Assembly (NCBI RefSeq): GCF_027924145.1
Contig: NZ_BRVP01000007.1
Span: forward strand, 122,726-186,725
Length of the DNA: 64,000 bases
Origin: Neptunitalea chrysea
Lineage (GTDB): Bacteria; Bacteroidota; Bacteroidia; Flavobacteriales; Flavobacteriaceae
Direction: 5' to 3'
Part shown: positions 1-7,374 of the stretch, in pieces
Layout: each line of letters starts with the position of its first letter
Position numbering within the stretch: position 1 is the stretch's first letter
Made by a program: the position numbers and the translations under genes
Notes under the pieces: generated by a model
Told to the model about the DNA's origin: nothing
The model's database searches: none
Seen by the model: the letters and a program-made list of their open reading frames with translations, nothing else

Positions 1-875
1 GTAACATCTATAGTAAGCGTGGCTTTTTGTAAGCCTAAGGTTTCAATAGTATTTATAATAAAAGCCAATTCTTCAACTCCTTTTAATCCGGTTTCGGAAG
101 TAGCCAGCATATCTTTTAATTGAGACAGTTTTTCGGTATTACTTCCGGTAAAACTGAATAAAGGTTGCACTTTGGTAATGGCTTCCTCGGTAATACCTTT
201 ACTTAGCATTTCTTTTTTAACTCCTTCCTCACCAATTTTATCTAGTTTGTCAAGAGCTACGGTAAAGTCAATTAGTTTATCTTGAGCACCAATTACTTCC
301 GCAATCCCCGAAAGTATTTTTCGGTTATTCATTTTAATGGTCACCGCTACATCTAAGTCTGTAAACACAGCATCGTATAGTTGAACAAATTCAACTTCTT
401 GCCATAATGAGGTAGAACCAACCACATCGGCATCGCATTGGTAAAACTCTCTATAACGACCATTTTGAGGCTTATCTGCTCTCCATACAGGTTGTATTTG
501 GTAACGTTTAAACGGAAAGGTAATATCGTTCTGGTTCATTACCACATAACGTGCAAAAGGAACAGTAAGATCGTAACGTAACGCTTTCTCAGAGATTTGA
601 GTAGCTATTTTTAGTGAATTTTTAGCCTGTAAATCTTCTTCATTTGTTTTGTTAAGAAAATCTCCTGAGTTTAAAATTTTAAAAATTAAACGGTCTCCTT
701 CATCTCCATATTTTCCCATTAGAGTTTCAGAGTTCTCAAAAGAAGGTGTTTCAATAGGTTGAAAACCAAAAGTTTGGAAATGTTTTTTGACTGTATCAAA
801 AATATAATTCCTTTTTGCTAGTTCTACTGGAGAAAAATCTCTGGTTCCTCTTGCTATGCCTGGTTTTTTTGCCAT
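1..875 (-). CDS. hisS: Histidine-tRNA ligase, 5' part (runs off the window)
   Basis: Charges tRNA-His with histidine in the cytoplasm. About 291 N-terminal residues are visible, from [16 protein letters not shown] onward. Class II synthetase motifs can be read: the first-helix region with [27 protein letters not shown], and the motif 2 loop [17 protein letters not shown]. The ATG is at 873-875 on the minus strand. A TAnnTTTG box lies about 30 bases upstream. The reading frame stays open to base 1, so the rest of the catalytic core and the anticodon-binding domain lie outside the window. Truncation is by the window edge, not by mutation. The identification is secure from the motifs. Confidence 0.95.
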   Translation of the reverse strand, partial: MAKKPGIARGTRDFSPVELAKRNYIFDTVKKHFQTFGFQPIETPSFENSETLMGKYGDEGDRLIFKILNSGDFLNKTNEEDLQAKNSLKIATQISEKALRYDLTVPFARYVVMNQNDITFPFKRYQIQPVWRADKPQNGRYREFYQCDADVVGSTSLWQEVEFVQLYDAVFTDLDVAVTIKMNNRKILSGIAEVIGAQDKLIDFTVALDKLDKIGEEGVKKEMLSKGITEEAITKVQPLFSFTGSNTEKLSQLKDMLATSETGLKGVEELAFIINTIETLGLQKATLTIDV

Positions 876-901
876 TGTTTTGTTTAATTTTTTTGAGACT
901 G

Positions 902-909
902 CAAATATA
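902..909 (-). promoter_or_regulatory. Bacteroidota -7 box (TATATTTG) for hisS
   Basis: On the minus strand the bases read TATATTTG, an exact match to the TAnnTTTG -7 element used by the Bacteroidota primary sigma factor. It lies about 27 bases upstream of the hisS ATG. No clear -33 TTG was found at the usual distance, so the assignment rests on the -7 element and position. Confidence 0.5.
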
Positions 910-933
910 AGTAAGATATTAACAGAACCGAAA

Positions 934-1380
934 TTAATTGAATAACGGTTTCTTTTTATAACTAGAAGGGTCTACCAAGCGCTCTTTACGCTCTCCAGAA
1001 TCTATAGTGTGTTGTCTGTCATCATCTACCTTAGCTTTTTCTTGTTGTTGCAATTCTTCTTTTTCAATTTGGTTTAACTCTTTTTTCAATTTGAGTTCAC
1101 GTGCATCTGTTTGTTCTTTTTCTACCGTAGGTTTTTTAGTAGTTTCTTCTTTAAATGCAACTTGTTTTATAATAAAGAATCCTAAAAGTAAAATGTTTAG
1201 TACAATTAATACCTTAGGCAGGTTTTTCTTAAACGTTGTCTTAGATAGTTTTAATAAAACAAAAGAAAATAGGAGGGCTACAACAGAAATTATTAGAGAT
1301 AAGTTACCCTGAGGATAGAAAATAGTTCCAATACAAAAAAAGGTAAGTAACACTGTACCAATACTAAAAAATCTTCTCAT
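934..1380 (-). CDS. Small membrane protein with charged C-terminal tail
   Basis: I do not recognise the family. The 148-residue product has three hydrophobic segments (about residues 5-21, 28-45 and 56-73). A strongly charged Lys/Glu/Gln-rich stretch follows (about 78-125) that could form a coiled coil, and the tail is basic. Such a layout suggests an inner-membrane anchor with a soluble helical tail. It lies directly upstream of hisS in the same orientation, but the 58-base gap contains a promoter box for hisS, so the two need not be co-transcribed. The overlapping plus-strand reading frame at 1007-1312 is Cys/Ser/Phe-rich and looks like a shadow. Confidence 0.6.
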   Translation of the reverse strand: MRRFFSIGTVLLTFFCIGTIFYPQGNLSLIISVVALLFSFVLLKLSKTTFKKNLPKVLIVLNILLLGFFIIKQVAFKEETTKKPTVEKEQTDARELKLKKELNQIEKEELQQQEKAKVDDDRQHTIDSGERKERLVDPSSYKKKPLFN

Positions 1381-1515
1381 AAGTGTTTTGTATGTATATT
1401 ATATACTCGATATGTCGAGTTTTTAGGGTGGTAAAAATAGGTGTTTTTTAATGGAATGTAAAGGTGATGAAAATGTTGTAAATTAAATATAGAAAGCGAT
1501 GCTGCAGGTGACTGC

Positions 1516-1523
1516 TAATTTTG
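1516..1523 (+). promoter_or_regulatory. -7 box TAATTTTG upstream of the nucleosidase-like gene
   Basis: TAATTTTG matches TAnnTTTG exactly and lies 26 bases before the ATG at 1550, a typical distance in Flavobacteria. The -33 element is not obvious. Confidence 0.4.
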
Positions 1524-1549
1524 TTTTATTTTAGCAAAAAATATGTTTT

Positions 1550-2104
1550 ATGAAGGTTACAATTCTTACTCCTATGGAGGTAGAAAAGGAAAAGGTACTC
1601 ACGGCTCTTGAAGTTTTGAAGCCAACAAAGCATGAATATACTATTGTTGTTACAGGTATTGGAAGAGAGCATATGGCCAAAGCAATGATGAATCTTATGG
1701 AAAGAGATGTAACGGTTCTTATGGGATTTACCGCTGTAGTGGGACAAGCTCAAGTGCTACCAGAAAGCTTACAGTTAGGAATGCCTGTGGAAATTACGGC
1801 TTCGTTACTTTATGGTTATGAAGGTCAACTTTTTGAGAATGGTAGTATAAAAGTAGAGAGATCTAAAACCAATTTACCTTGCTTACTTTCATTAACATCT
1901 GATAAATTTGTTAAAACTACCGATATTACCATTGGTACCATGGTAAATATGGAAGATTATACCTTTATGCATTTAAAAGAGGAGCAGGATTTTATTATCC
2001 GGATTGTATCTGACTTTTTACCGCATTTAAAACCAATCGACTTTTTTAAGGAGATAGAGGTTATTGATTTTACGAAGGCGTTGGAAGCTATTGAGAATTA
2101 TTAG
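1550..2104 (+). CDS. Nucleoside phosphorylase/nucleosidase-like protein
   Basis: The product has 184 residues. The N-terminus ([20 protein letters not shown], then [13 protein letters not shown] and [10 protein letters not shown]) resembles the first half of the MTA/SAH nucleosidase or futalosine hydrolase fold: an initial beta strand, the conserved Gly-Ile-Gly turn and a Gly-rich strand. It is shorter than typical members (about 220-240 residues), and the usual C-terminal Ser-Asp catalytic motif is not obvious. It could therefore be a divergent or non-catalytic relative. It ends 14 bases before rluF and is probably co-transcribed with it. Substrate cannot be assigned from sequence alone. Confidence 0.6.
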   Translation: MKVTILTPMEVEKEKVLTALEVLKPTKHEYTIVVTGIGREHMAKAMMNLMERDVTVLMGFTAVVGQAQVLPESLQLGMPVEITASLLYGYEGQLFENGSIKVERSKTNLPCLLSLTSDKFVKTTDITIGTMVNMEDYTFMHLKEEQDFIIRIVSDFLPHLKPIDFFKEIEVIDFTKALEAIENY

Positions 2105-2118
2105 AAAAAAGTATTGTT

Positions 2119-2844
2119 GTGTCTGAACCGAAAAGAATAAATAAATATTTAAGTGAGATTGGTTACTGTTCGAGAAGAGCTGCCGATAAGTTGATAGAGC
2201 AGGGGCGTGTGACCATCAATGGTAAGGTACCCGAGATGGGAACCAAAGTGTTACCTACCGATATTGTGAGTGTAGATGGTAAAAAAGTACAAAATACCAA
2301 AGAGGAGTTTGTATACTTAGCTTTTAATAAGCCGGTTGGGATTGTTTGTACTACCGATACCCGCGTAGAGAAAGATAATATTATTGATTATATCAATTAT
2401 CCGAAACGTATATTCCCAATTGGGCGTTTGGATAAGCCTAGTGAGGGACTTATTTTTTTAACGGATGATGGAGATATCGTAAATAAGATTTTACGTGCCA
2501 GAAACAATCACGAAAAGGAATATTTAGTAACGGTAGATAAACCTGTTACCGATGATTTTATTAGACGTATGGGCGGAGGTATCCCTATTTTAGGAAGGGT
2601 AACCCGTAAATGTACCGTAGAGAAAATTAGCAATTATCAGTTTAGAATTGTACTAACACAAGGACTCAACCGCCAAATTAGACGTATGTGTGAGTACTTA
2701 AATTATAATGTGAAGCAACTAAAACGCATTCGGATTATGAATGTACATTTAGATGTACCAGTGGGGAAATATAGAAACCTAACAGAAAAAGAATTTAAAG
2801 AGTTGAATAGATTGATCTCCGATTCCAGAAAAACACATAAATAA
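2119..2844 (+). CDS. rluF: 23S rRNA pseudouridine synthase RluF
   Basis: RsuA-family enzyme that converts a specific uridine of 23S rRNA to pseudouridine. An S4 RNA-binding domain occupies about residues 5-50 ([20 protein letters not shown]). The catalytic domain follows, with [16 protein letters not shown] carrying the catalytic Asp, [10 protein letters not shown], and the family motif [15 protein letters not shown] near residue 190. The pattern [11 protein letters not shown] and [15 protein letters not shown] agree closely with RluF rather than RsuA or RluB. The start is GTG (2119-2121), chosen because the S4 domain begins immediately after it. A rho-independent terminator follows about 75 bases downstream. 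Confidence 0.9.
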   Translation: MSEPKRINKYLSEIGYCSRRAADKLIEQGRVTINGKVPEMGTKVLPTDIVSVDGKKVQNTKEEFVYLAFNKPVGIVCTTDTRVEKDNIIDYINYPKRIFPIGRLDKPSEGLIFLTDDGDIVNKILRARNNHEKEYLVTVDKPVTDDFIRRMGGGIPILGRVTRKCTVEKISNYQFRIVLTQGLNRQIRRMCEYLNYNVKQLKRIRIMNVHLDVPVGKYRNLTEKEFKELNRLISDSRKTHK

Positions 2845-2920
2845 TGCTGAATTTTAAATACTTCCTGTTTTTAGAGGAAGTTGAGCACTAGAAAACAAAA
2901 ACCGTAGTATATATTAAAGA

Positions 2921-2946
2921 GGCTGTCTGTAAAGACGGCCTTTTTT
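2921..2946 (+). terminator. Rho-independent terminator after rluF
   Basis: GGCTGTCT (2921-2928), loop GTAA, then AGACGGCC (2933-2940), with one G-T pair, directly followed by TTTTTT. It marks the left edge of the accessory stretch that follows. Confidence 0.8.
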
Positions 2947-3103
2947 GATTGCCCTAGATTTTTAACCTTTACGTATTGATAAGGATTTATAAAAAGAGAG
3001 GCAGGAACGATTTACGCAATTGACTTATAGAATATTTATACCTCTTTTTGTTATTTAAAGAATGATTCTATCTAAACTTCAAACAAGAAACAAAAATTTC
3101 TCT

Positions 3104-3147
3104 TATCCGTATAAAAATACACAATATTGTGTATTTTTATACGGATA
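3104..3147. repeat. 44-bp perfect palindrome
   Basis: Bases 3104-3125 are the exact reverse complement of 3126-3147, with no loop and no mismatch. The centre is ACAAT|ATTGT and the arms end in TATCCG/CGGATA. It lies 26 bases upstream of the likely start codon of the coiled-coil protein at 3173. As RNA it would form a 20-plus base-pair hairpin. As DNA it could be a cruciform, an operator or a recombination end. Confidence 0.9.
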
Positions 3148-3172
3148 TAACGAGTTGGCATTAATTAAACAA

Positions 3173-3790
3173 ATGATTGAACAAATTTTAAAATACTTAC
3201 CGTTACTTGGATTATTAGGGCTAATCTGGGGAATCATACAATTTTATCAAAAGAGGTTTTATATTAAATCTGATTTAAAAAGGGAAGAAAAACGTTCTTA
3301 CTTTAGAGAAGTCGATATAATTATAAATGATATTAAAAATGAGTATTGGAAATTTTTCGCAACTATATCACAAACTACCTTGTTATTGGAGAAAAAAATC
3401 AACTATTCCAACGAAATAATAGACTTAGAAGAAAAAGAAACTAAATCAACAGGACTTGAATTAGACTATGCTCAAGAATTGGATACTACTACTGAAATAT
3501 TAGAAAACATCGAAAAAGAAGGATACAATGAGGAAGAACATAAAATTATATTAAAGGAACTATTAAAGTCTGCTAAAAAAGGGCAAAAAATATTAACGTC
3601 TTCTCTAAAAGAAAAAAAGAAAAACCTTGATGAACTTAAAGCCAATCAATCTGAACTAAAATCATTCTTAGAGAATAAGAATCTAAAATTATCAGATAAG
3701 ACTAAACAAACTTCTAAGTCACTTCAAGGTTTTATTTTAGACTTAAATAAGATTTCATCAATTGGAATTGATGATAAAAATATACCCTAA
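3173..3790 (+). CDS. Membrane-anchored coiled-coil protein, unknown
   Basis: Family not recognised. I place the start at ATG 3173 rather than 3062, because the region between is occupied by the 44-bp palindrome and gives an uncharacteristic peptide. The resulting protein of about 205 residues starts with a membrane segment (YLPLLGLLGLIWGIIQFY, about residues 7-24). A long helical region rich in Lys and Glu follows, with heptad-like spacing to the C-terminus. The reading frame stops at 3788, just after a second reading frame opens at 3778, so the true 3' end may be frameshifted. Genes around it are likewise small and membrane-associated, as in accessory or defence-related islands, but no function can be stated. 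Confidence 0.55.
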   Translation: MIEQILKYLPLLGLLGLIWGIIQFYQKRFYIKSDLKREEKRSYFREVDIIINDIKNEYWKFFATISQTTLLLEKKINYSNEIIDLEEKETKSTGLELDYAQELDTTTEILENIEKEGYNEEEHKIILKELLKSAKKGQKILTSSLKEKKKNLDELKANQSELKSFLENKNLKLSDKTKQTSKSLQGFILDLNKISSIGIDDKNIP

Positions 3791-3957
3791 AATCACTCAT
3801 TTTTGATTTAACAAATTCGATTCAAAAGCTTATTAACCGACTGGAAACAGCAGATGAAATTACTAGAGGGAATATTGTCGAGGTTATTGAAATGGAAAAC
3901 ATACAAGAAACAATGAGTATTATTTCTAAAATAGAAGAACATATTTATAAAGCCTAA
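3778..3957 (+). pseudogene. Frameshifted 3' continuation of the coiled-coil gene
   Basis: A reading frame opens right after a run of three stop codons (3769-3777) and continues for about 59 codons to TAA at 3955. It contains IFDLTNSIQKLINRLETAD and later MENIQETMSIISKIEE. It has protein-like composition (helical, charged) but no start codon at its beginning, and it overlaps the end of the preceding gene by only 13 bases. That is what a single indel near 3780-3790 would produce. It could also be a decayed remnant of a separate gene. Confidence 0.45.
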
Positions 3958-3979
3958 AAAACTAATGCCAAAAATGTAT

Positions 3980-4100
3980 AACCGCAATTACGGCGGATTC
4001 GACTACGTTCGAATACACTCGCAATTGCTAACGTCAGTTCTTAACCGTAAAACAGTAACTTAAAACCCGTAACTGACGGTTATAGGAGACCGTTAAGTGT
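3980..4100. repeat. Intergenic inverted-repeat block between cassette-like genes
   Basis: Several nested inverted repeats lie between the first and second small genes: ATTCGA/TTCGAAT around 3998-4016, the palindrome GCAATTGC at 4021-4028, and TAACCGT (about 4042) against ACGGTTA (about 4076), with AACGTCAGTT against AACTGACGGTT as an alternative pairing. The motif CCGCAATTACGG near 3981 recurs in related form in the next two intergenic blocks (CAATTGCGG near 4561, CCGCAAC near 4642 and 5414). The block could be a recombination site, a terminator array or a folded RNA. Confidence 0.45.
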
Positions 4101-4117
4101 AATTATAAAATTTCATA

Positions 4118-4354
4118 ATGGAAGATATAATTTACAAAATAGATAATTGGACTATCGTCAAAATTCTTGGTGGAGTAGCTGTTGTTTTAACTGCAATTCT
4201 TACATTCTTTTCAAATTACTTTTTAACAAAATTCAGACAAAGAGAACAACATAATCTTAATAAAAAAATAGAGAATCTTAAGGGGGAATTATCAAAACAA
4301 CAAAGCACTTATTCATCCATAATAGATAATTATTTTAATAACTCTGACCGATAA
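4118..4354 (+). CDS. Small membrane protein with coiled coil, unknown
   Basis: The product has 78 residues and is not recognised. One membrane segment spans about residues 14-34 (IVKILGGVAVVLTAILTFF). A basic stretch (KFRQREQHNLNKK) and a short helical region follow. The layout, an N-terminal anchor followed by a helical charged tail, resembles the gene before it. An adjoining reading frame in another phase (4326-4523) gives protein-like sequence, so this gene is probably frameshifted near 4330-4350. An intact form would have about 135 residues. Confidence 0.45.
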   Translation: MEDIIYKIDNWTIVKILGGVAVVLTAILTFFSNYFLTKFRQREQHNLNKKIENLKGELSKQQSTYSSIIDNYFNNSDR

Positions 4355-4523
4355 AGAACTAAATTATATTAGAGGAATCAATACAGGTTCAGTACCCGCG
4401 TTAATCGATTTATTAGAATATAAAATAATTCAAGATTATCGAAAAAATTTGGATATAAAAGATAATCAAGAAGAAACAATTAGCTACTTAAAAGATATTG
4501 ATAAAATTTTAAGCTCAAAATAA
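4326..4523 (+). pseudogene. Frameshifted 3' part of the small membrane gene
   Basis: This frame opens after TAG at 4323 and runs to TAA at 4521. It reads LTDKELNYIRGINTGSVPAL, then a charged helical stretch and IDKILSSK. It has no start codon of its own and overlaps the previous frame by about 29 bases. The shift is in the opposite sense to that in the gene upstream, which argues against one shared programmed mechanism and for independent decay or sequence errors. Confidence 0.45.
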
Positions 4524-4620
4524 TCAGGAAAAATAGCTTACAACTAATAGCGCATCACAACAATTGCGGCTTTGTTTCATGAGGATGCAACCGAACAAGC
4601 ATAAAAGTGGGTAATTTTAG

Positions 4621-4667
4621 CTATCTTAGTTTTCAATCAATCCGCAACTGATTGTTATACAAGATAG
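4621..4667. repeat. Symmetric nested inverted repeat (attC-like geometry)
   Basis: CTATCTT (4621-4627), 6 bases, CAATCA (4634-4639), 9 bases, TGATTG (4649-4654), 6 bases, AAGATAG (4661-4667). Outer and inner arms pair perfectly and both spacers are six bases. The two-box geometry recalls integron attC sites, but the diagnostic GTTRRRY core is not visible and no integrase is in the window. The repeat lies just upstream of the start chosen for the next gene. Confidence 0.6.
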
Positions 4668-4693
4668 TCACCTGCAAGCTAAAAAAAAAATCG

Positions 4694-5266
4694 ATGACTG
4701 AATTAGAATTCAAGAATATTGAACTTTACAAAGAACAATACCTTTTTGAACACGAAAGGAGAATATTCTATGACAGACTTATTCAATATCCGACGACTCT
4801 ACTAGTTATTTTTATCGGAGCTTCTTTGTATTCTTTTAACAAATATTTTCCAAATGGAATAAATGAATTTTGTTGGAAATCGGATTGGTTATTTATTTGT
4901 GTCTTTGGACTTTTTGGAATAACAACCATTATTACAATTTGGTTCTTGGGAATTATGTTTCACGGTTTTACTCGAAGTTATCAATACCTTCCACTCTCTG
5001 GAGATTTAAAAAAACATGAATTAGGACTATACAAGTATTATTACAAATACAGTGAAAAGAATAAATACAAAGAGAAACGCGAGGATGCTAAAAATAAAAC
5101 TTGCGAAAAATTCATTGAAAACTTAAAAAAATATTACATAACAATAACAGAAGTGAATCAAAAAATAAATGATAAAAGAGCTGACTCATATTATCTGACT
5201 CGAACTTTTTTATTTGTGAATTTGATTTTACTAATTGTACTTGGAGTAATAGGATATTTAAAATAA
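4694..5266 (+). CDS. Multi-pass membrane protein, unknown
   Basis: Not recognised. I start it at ATG 4694 because the upstream in-frame extension (from 4652) runs through the nested inverted repeat. The protein of about 190 residues has two membrane segments near residues 38-50 and 65-95 (the second with LFGITTIITIWFLGIMFHGF). A charged cytoplasmic region of about 70 residues rich in Lys and Tyr follows, then a final membrane segment at the C-terminus (FLFVNLILLIVLGVIGYL). The pattern of two helices, a helical linker and a terminal helix recalls SLATT-type effector membrane proteins, but I see no motif that proves this. A tiny proline-rich reading frame follows five bases after its stop. Confidence 0.55.
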   Translation: MTELEFKNIELYKEQYLFEHERRIFYDRLIQYPTTLLVIFIGASLYSFNKYFPNGINEFCWKSDWLFICVFGLFGITTIITIWFLGIMFHGFTRSYQYLPLSGDLKKHELGLYKYYYKYSEKNKYKEKREDAKNKTCEKFIENLKKYYITITEVNQKINDKRADSYYLTRTFLFVNLILLIVLGVIGYLK

Positions 5267-5271
5267 ACATT

Positions 5272-5388
5272 ATGTCACAAAAACCGCCACCACCGCCACC
5301 GCCACCGCCAAGAAGAGTTAAAGGTTCACCACCATCGAATCCGAAACCTAATCCACCGAAACCACCAACACCACCTAAAAGTGGATAG
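5272..5388 (+). CDS. Proline-rich 38-residue microprotein (putative)
   Basis: ATG at 5272 begins five bases after the preceding stop and gives MSQK followed by nine consecutive prolines. A basic segment RRVKGSPPSNPKPNPPKPP and the ending TPPKSG follow. Nearly half of the residues are proline. The close spacing suggests translational coupling with the membrane protein upstream. Low-complexity repeats of CCA/CCG can arise by slippage, so it may be non-coding. If translated it would be a polyproline II peptide, for example a ligand or a lid for the membrane partner. Confidence 0.4.
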   Translation: MSQKPPPPPPPPPRRVKGSPPSNPKPNPPKPPTPPKSG

Positions 5389-5455
5389 AAAAGTCAGTAG
5401 CTAACAACAGTAACCGCAACACAACTCCTTGATGGGAGTCATGATTAAACAAGAA

Positions 5456-5477
5456 AGGCTTCCCGAAAGGGAAGCCT
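5456..5477. terminator. Strong GAAA-loop hairpin
   Basis: AGGCTTCCC (5456-5464), GAAA tetraloop, GGGAAGCCT (5469-5477): a perfect 9-bp GC-rich stem. The T-tract is weak on both strands (TTGTTATT on plus, TTTCTTGTTT on minus). It ends the small-gene stretch on the plus strand just before the tRNA remnant. Confidence 0.65.
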
Positions 5478-5489
5478 TGTTATTCCTAT

Positions 5490-5562
5490 ATTCTCGACAG
5501 GATTCAAACCTGTAACCATCTGCTTAGAAGGCAGCTGGACAGACCAGCTGAGCTATAAGTTC
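5490..5562 (-). pseudogene. Degenerate tRNA-Arg (anticodon TCT)
   Basis: On the minus strand the bases give the tRNA layout. TAGCTCAGCTGG is the D arm, and the anticodon arm GCTGC-CTTCTAA-GCAGA has TCT in the loop. The T arm ACAGG-TTTGAAT-CCTGT is perfect. The acceptor arms GAACTTA and CGAGAAT barely pair, the D stem is broken (GCTC against GTCC), and the first anticodon-stem pair is a mismatch. No CCA is encoded. It is therefore a decayed copy of tRNA-Arg(TCT), probably non-functional. Partial tRNA copies often mark the end of integrated elements, and here it borders the island of unfamiliar genes. Confidence 0.7.
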
Positions 5563-5603
5563 AATCTGTAAATTTCAATACTTCCACCACCCACTAATTT
5601 AAT

Positions 5604-5635
5604 CACAAAAAAACCGACTCTTTTCAGAATCGGTT
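5604..5635 (-). terminator. Terminator of the leucine operon
   Basis: On the minus strand AACCGATTCT, loop GAAA, AGAGTCGGTT (5612-5635 on plus) is followed by a run of seven T. The stem has one G-T pair. It lies 25 bases after the leuB stop. Confidence 0.85.
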
Positions 5636-5660
5636 TCGATATATTTATTTTTTTGGAAAA

Positions 5661-6782
5661 CTAAATAATAGTAGATCTTCCAAAATCTATATTTTCCTGA
5701 TTGATACGTGCCGTTTCTTCGTCAATGTTTACAATAGCGTGGGCAATGTAATCTCCAACGCTTTTGGTACCATAGGTACTTTCTTTGTATAAATCAGACG
5801 TTACAATTTGTTTTTCCAATGCACGTTCTACAGCTTTGTTTACTACACCAGCTTCTTCGTGTAACCCTAAATGGGTTAATAGCATAGCAGCACTTAAAAT
5901 AGAAGCAATAGGGTTGGCTATATCTTTTCCGGTAGCTTGTGGGTACGATCCGTGAATAGGCTCAAACATAGCGCTCTTGTCTCCTACAGAAGCAGAAGCC
6001 AATAAACCAATAGAACCACCAATAACACTACCTTCGTCAGAAATAATGTCGCCAAACATATTCTCCGTAAGAATTACATCAAACTGACTTGGATTTAAAA
6101 TCATCTGCATAGCCGCGTTGTCTACAAATAGAAAATCTAAATCAATGTCTTCATAACTTTTAGAAATAGTGGTCACTACACGTCTCCATAAACGAGAAGA
6201 TTCTAATACATTAGCTTTATCAACTAATGTTACTTTCTTCTTTCTGGCTCTGGCAGCCTTAAAGGCTAAATGTGCAATACGCTCAATTTCAGCTTCGCTA
6301 TACTCACAAAGGTCAGAGGCTACCGTACCATCTTCACTCAATTTCTTTTCACCAAAATAAATACCTCCGGTAAGCTCACGATAAATTACCATATCGGTAC
6401 CTTCAATAATATCTTTTTTAAGTGGCGATTTATCAATAAGAGTAGGGTATGCCTTTACCGGGCGTATGTTGGTATACAAACCTAACTCTTTTCGTAGCTT
6501 AAGTAACCCTTGTTCCGGTCTTACTTTCGCATCCGGATTATTATCATATTTAGGATCACCAATAGCACCAAAAAGTACCGCATCGCTGTTTTTACAAACC
6601 TCTAAAGTAGCATCCGGTAATGGATTTCCTGTTTGTTCAATAGCAAGGGCTCCTACCGGAGCTTCCTCAAATTCAAAAGTGTGTCCGTGTAAATCTCCTA
6701 TGGCATGCAATGCTTTTACAGCCTGCTCTGTTACTTCTGGTCCGATGCCGTCTCCGGACAATAATGCAATTTTAAACTTCAT
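5661..6782 (-). CDS. leuB: 3-isopropylmalate dehydrogenase
   Basis: Oxidises and decarboxylates 3-isopropylmalate to 2-oxoisocaproate with NAD+, the third step of leucine synthesis. The 373-residue length is typical. Visible family features are LLSGDGIGPEVTEQAV at the N-terminus, substrate-binding arginines in LRKELGLYTNIRPV, the catalytic YRELTGGIYFG loop near residue 140, the metal-binding aspartates in TENMFGDIISDEGS near residue 240, and the adenine-binding EPIHGSYPQATGKDIANP. It is the last gene of leuA-leuC-leuD-leuB, nine bases after leuD, and a terminator follows. Confidence 0.97.
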   Translation of the reverse strand: MKFKIALLSGDGIGPEVTEQAVKALHAIGDLHGHTFEFEEAPVGALAIEQTGNPLPDATLEVCKNSDAVLFGAIGDPKYDNNPDAKVRPEQGLLKLRKELGLYTNIRPVKAYPTLIDKSPLKKDIIEGTDMVIYRELTGGIYFGEKKLSEDGTVASDLCEYSEAEIERIAHLAFKAARARKKKVTLVDKANVLESSRLWRRVVTTISKSYEDIDLDFLFVDNAAMQMILNPSQFDVILTENMFGDIISDEGSVIGGSIGLLASASVGDKSAMFEPIHGSYPQATGKDIANPIASILSAAMLLTHLGLHEEAGVVNKAVERALEKQIVTSDLYKESTYGTKSVGDYIAHAIVNIDEETARINQENIDFGRSTII

Positions 6783-6791
6783 ATAGTTACA

Positions 6792-7373
6792 TTACGCTTT
6801 TTGAGCCTCAAAAGCCTCTATTTGTTCTTTTTTACTTATCAAGAAATCAATATCATCATACCCGTTTACCATGCACATTTTTTTGTATGCATCAATCTCG
6901 AAACTTTCAGAAGTTTCGTTAAAGCTAATGGTTTGGTTTTCAAGGTCAACCGTAACCTGTGTAGCGGGGTTATTTTGTATTGCTTCTAATATCAAATGTA
7001 AGAAATCGGGAGAAACTTGTACAGGTAATAACCCATTATTTAAGGCATTTCCTTTAAAAATATCGGCAAAATAACTCGATACAATTACTTTAAAGCCATA
7101 ATCGGTTAATGCCCAGGCAGCATGTTCTCTACTACTACCACAACCAAAGTTATCTCCGGCAACTAAAATGCTACCTGTATAGGTAGTGCTATTTAGTACA
7201 AAATCTTCTTTAGGGTTGTCTTCTTTGTCATATCTCCAGTCTCTAAATAAATTGTTACCAAATCCTATTTTGTTGGTGGCTTTTAAAAAACGAGCCGGAA
7301 TAATCTGATCCGTATCTATATTTTCTATAGGTAATGGAATGGCGGTTGTATGTAATTTTACAAACTTTTCCAT
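6792..7373 (-). CDS. leuD: 3-isopropylmalate dehydratase small subunit
   Basis: With LeuC it isomerises 2- to 3-isopropylmalate. The 193-residue length fits the bacterial LeuD form. The swivel-domain signature [16 protein letters not shown] is near residues 75-90, and the N-terminus contains [18 protein letters not shown], the conserved substrate-recognition segment. It begins one base after the leuC stop, so translation is likely coupled and gives matched subunit amounts. Confidence 0.96.
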   Translation of the reverse strand: MEKFVKLHTTAIPLPIENIDTDQIIPARFLKATNKIGFGNNLFRDWRYDKEDNPKEDFVLNSTTYTGSILVAGDNFGCGSSREHAAWALTDYGFKVIVSSYFADIFKGNALNNGLLPVQVSPDFLHLILEAIQNNPATQVTVDLENQTISFNETSESFEIDAYKKMCMVNGYDDIDFLISKKEQIEAFEAQKA

Positions 7374-7374
7374 G

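Noticed and set aside
1007..1312. Plus-strand reading frame of 101 codons opposite the small membrane gene
   Set aside because: Its composition (Cys/Ser/Phe-rich) mirrors the complementary strand of a Lys/Glu-rich gene, and it has no promoter or partner; it is a shadow.
1405..1420. ACTCGA-TATG-TCGAGT hairpin as a fourth dispersed-repeat copy or terminator
   Set aside because: It shares only ACTCGATA with the repeat and lies upstream of a minus-strand gene. The T-run is too weakly placed for either claim.
3062..3172. N-terminal extension of the coiled-coil gene
   Set aside because: The extension is read through the 44-bp palindrome and gives an uncharacteristic peptide; the membrane-anchor start at 3173 fits better.
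4652..4693. N-terminal extension of the multi-pass membrane gene
   Set aside because: It runs through the nested inverted repeat and adds a Lys-rich peptide; ATG 4694 is preferred.
3960..5420. True integron attC sites
   Set aside because: The blocks fold and share short motifs, but I could not find GTTRRRY/RYYYAAC cores at the right places, and no integrase is in view. Kept only as attC-like geometry.
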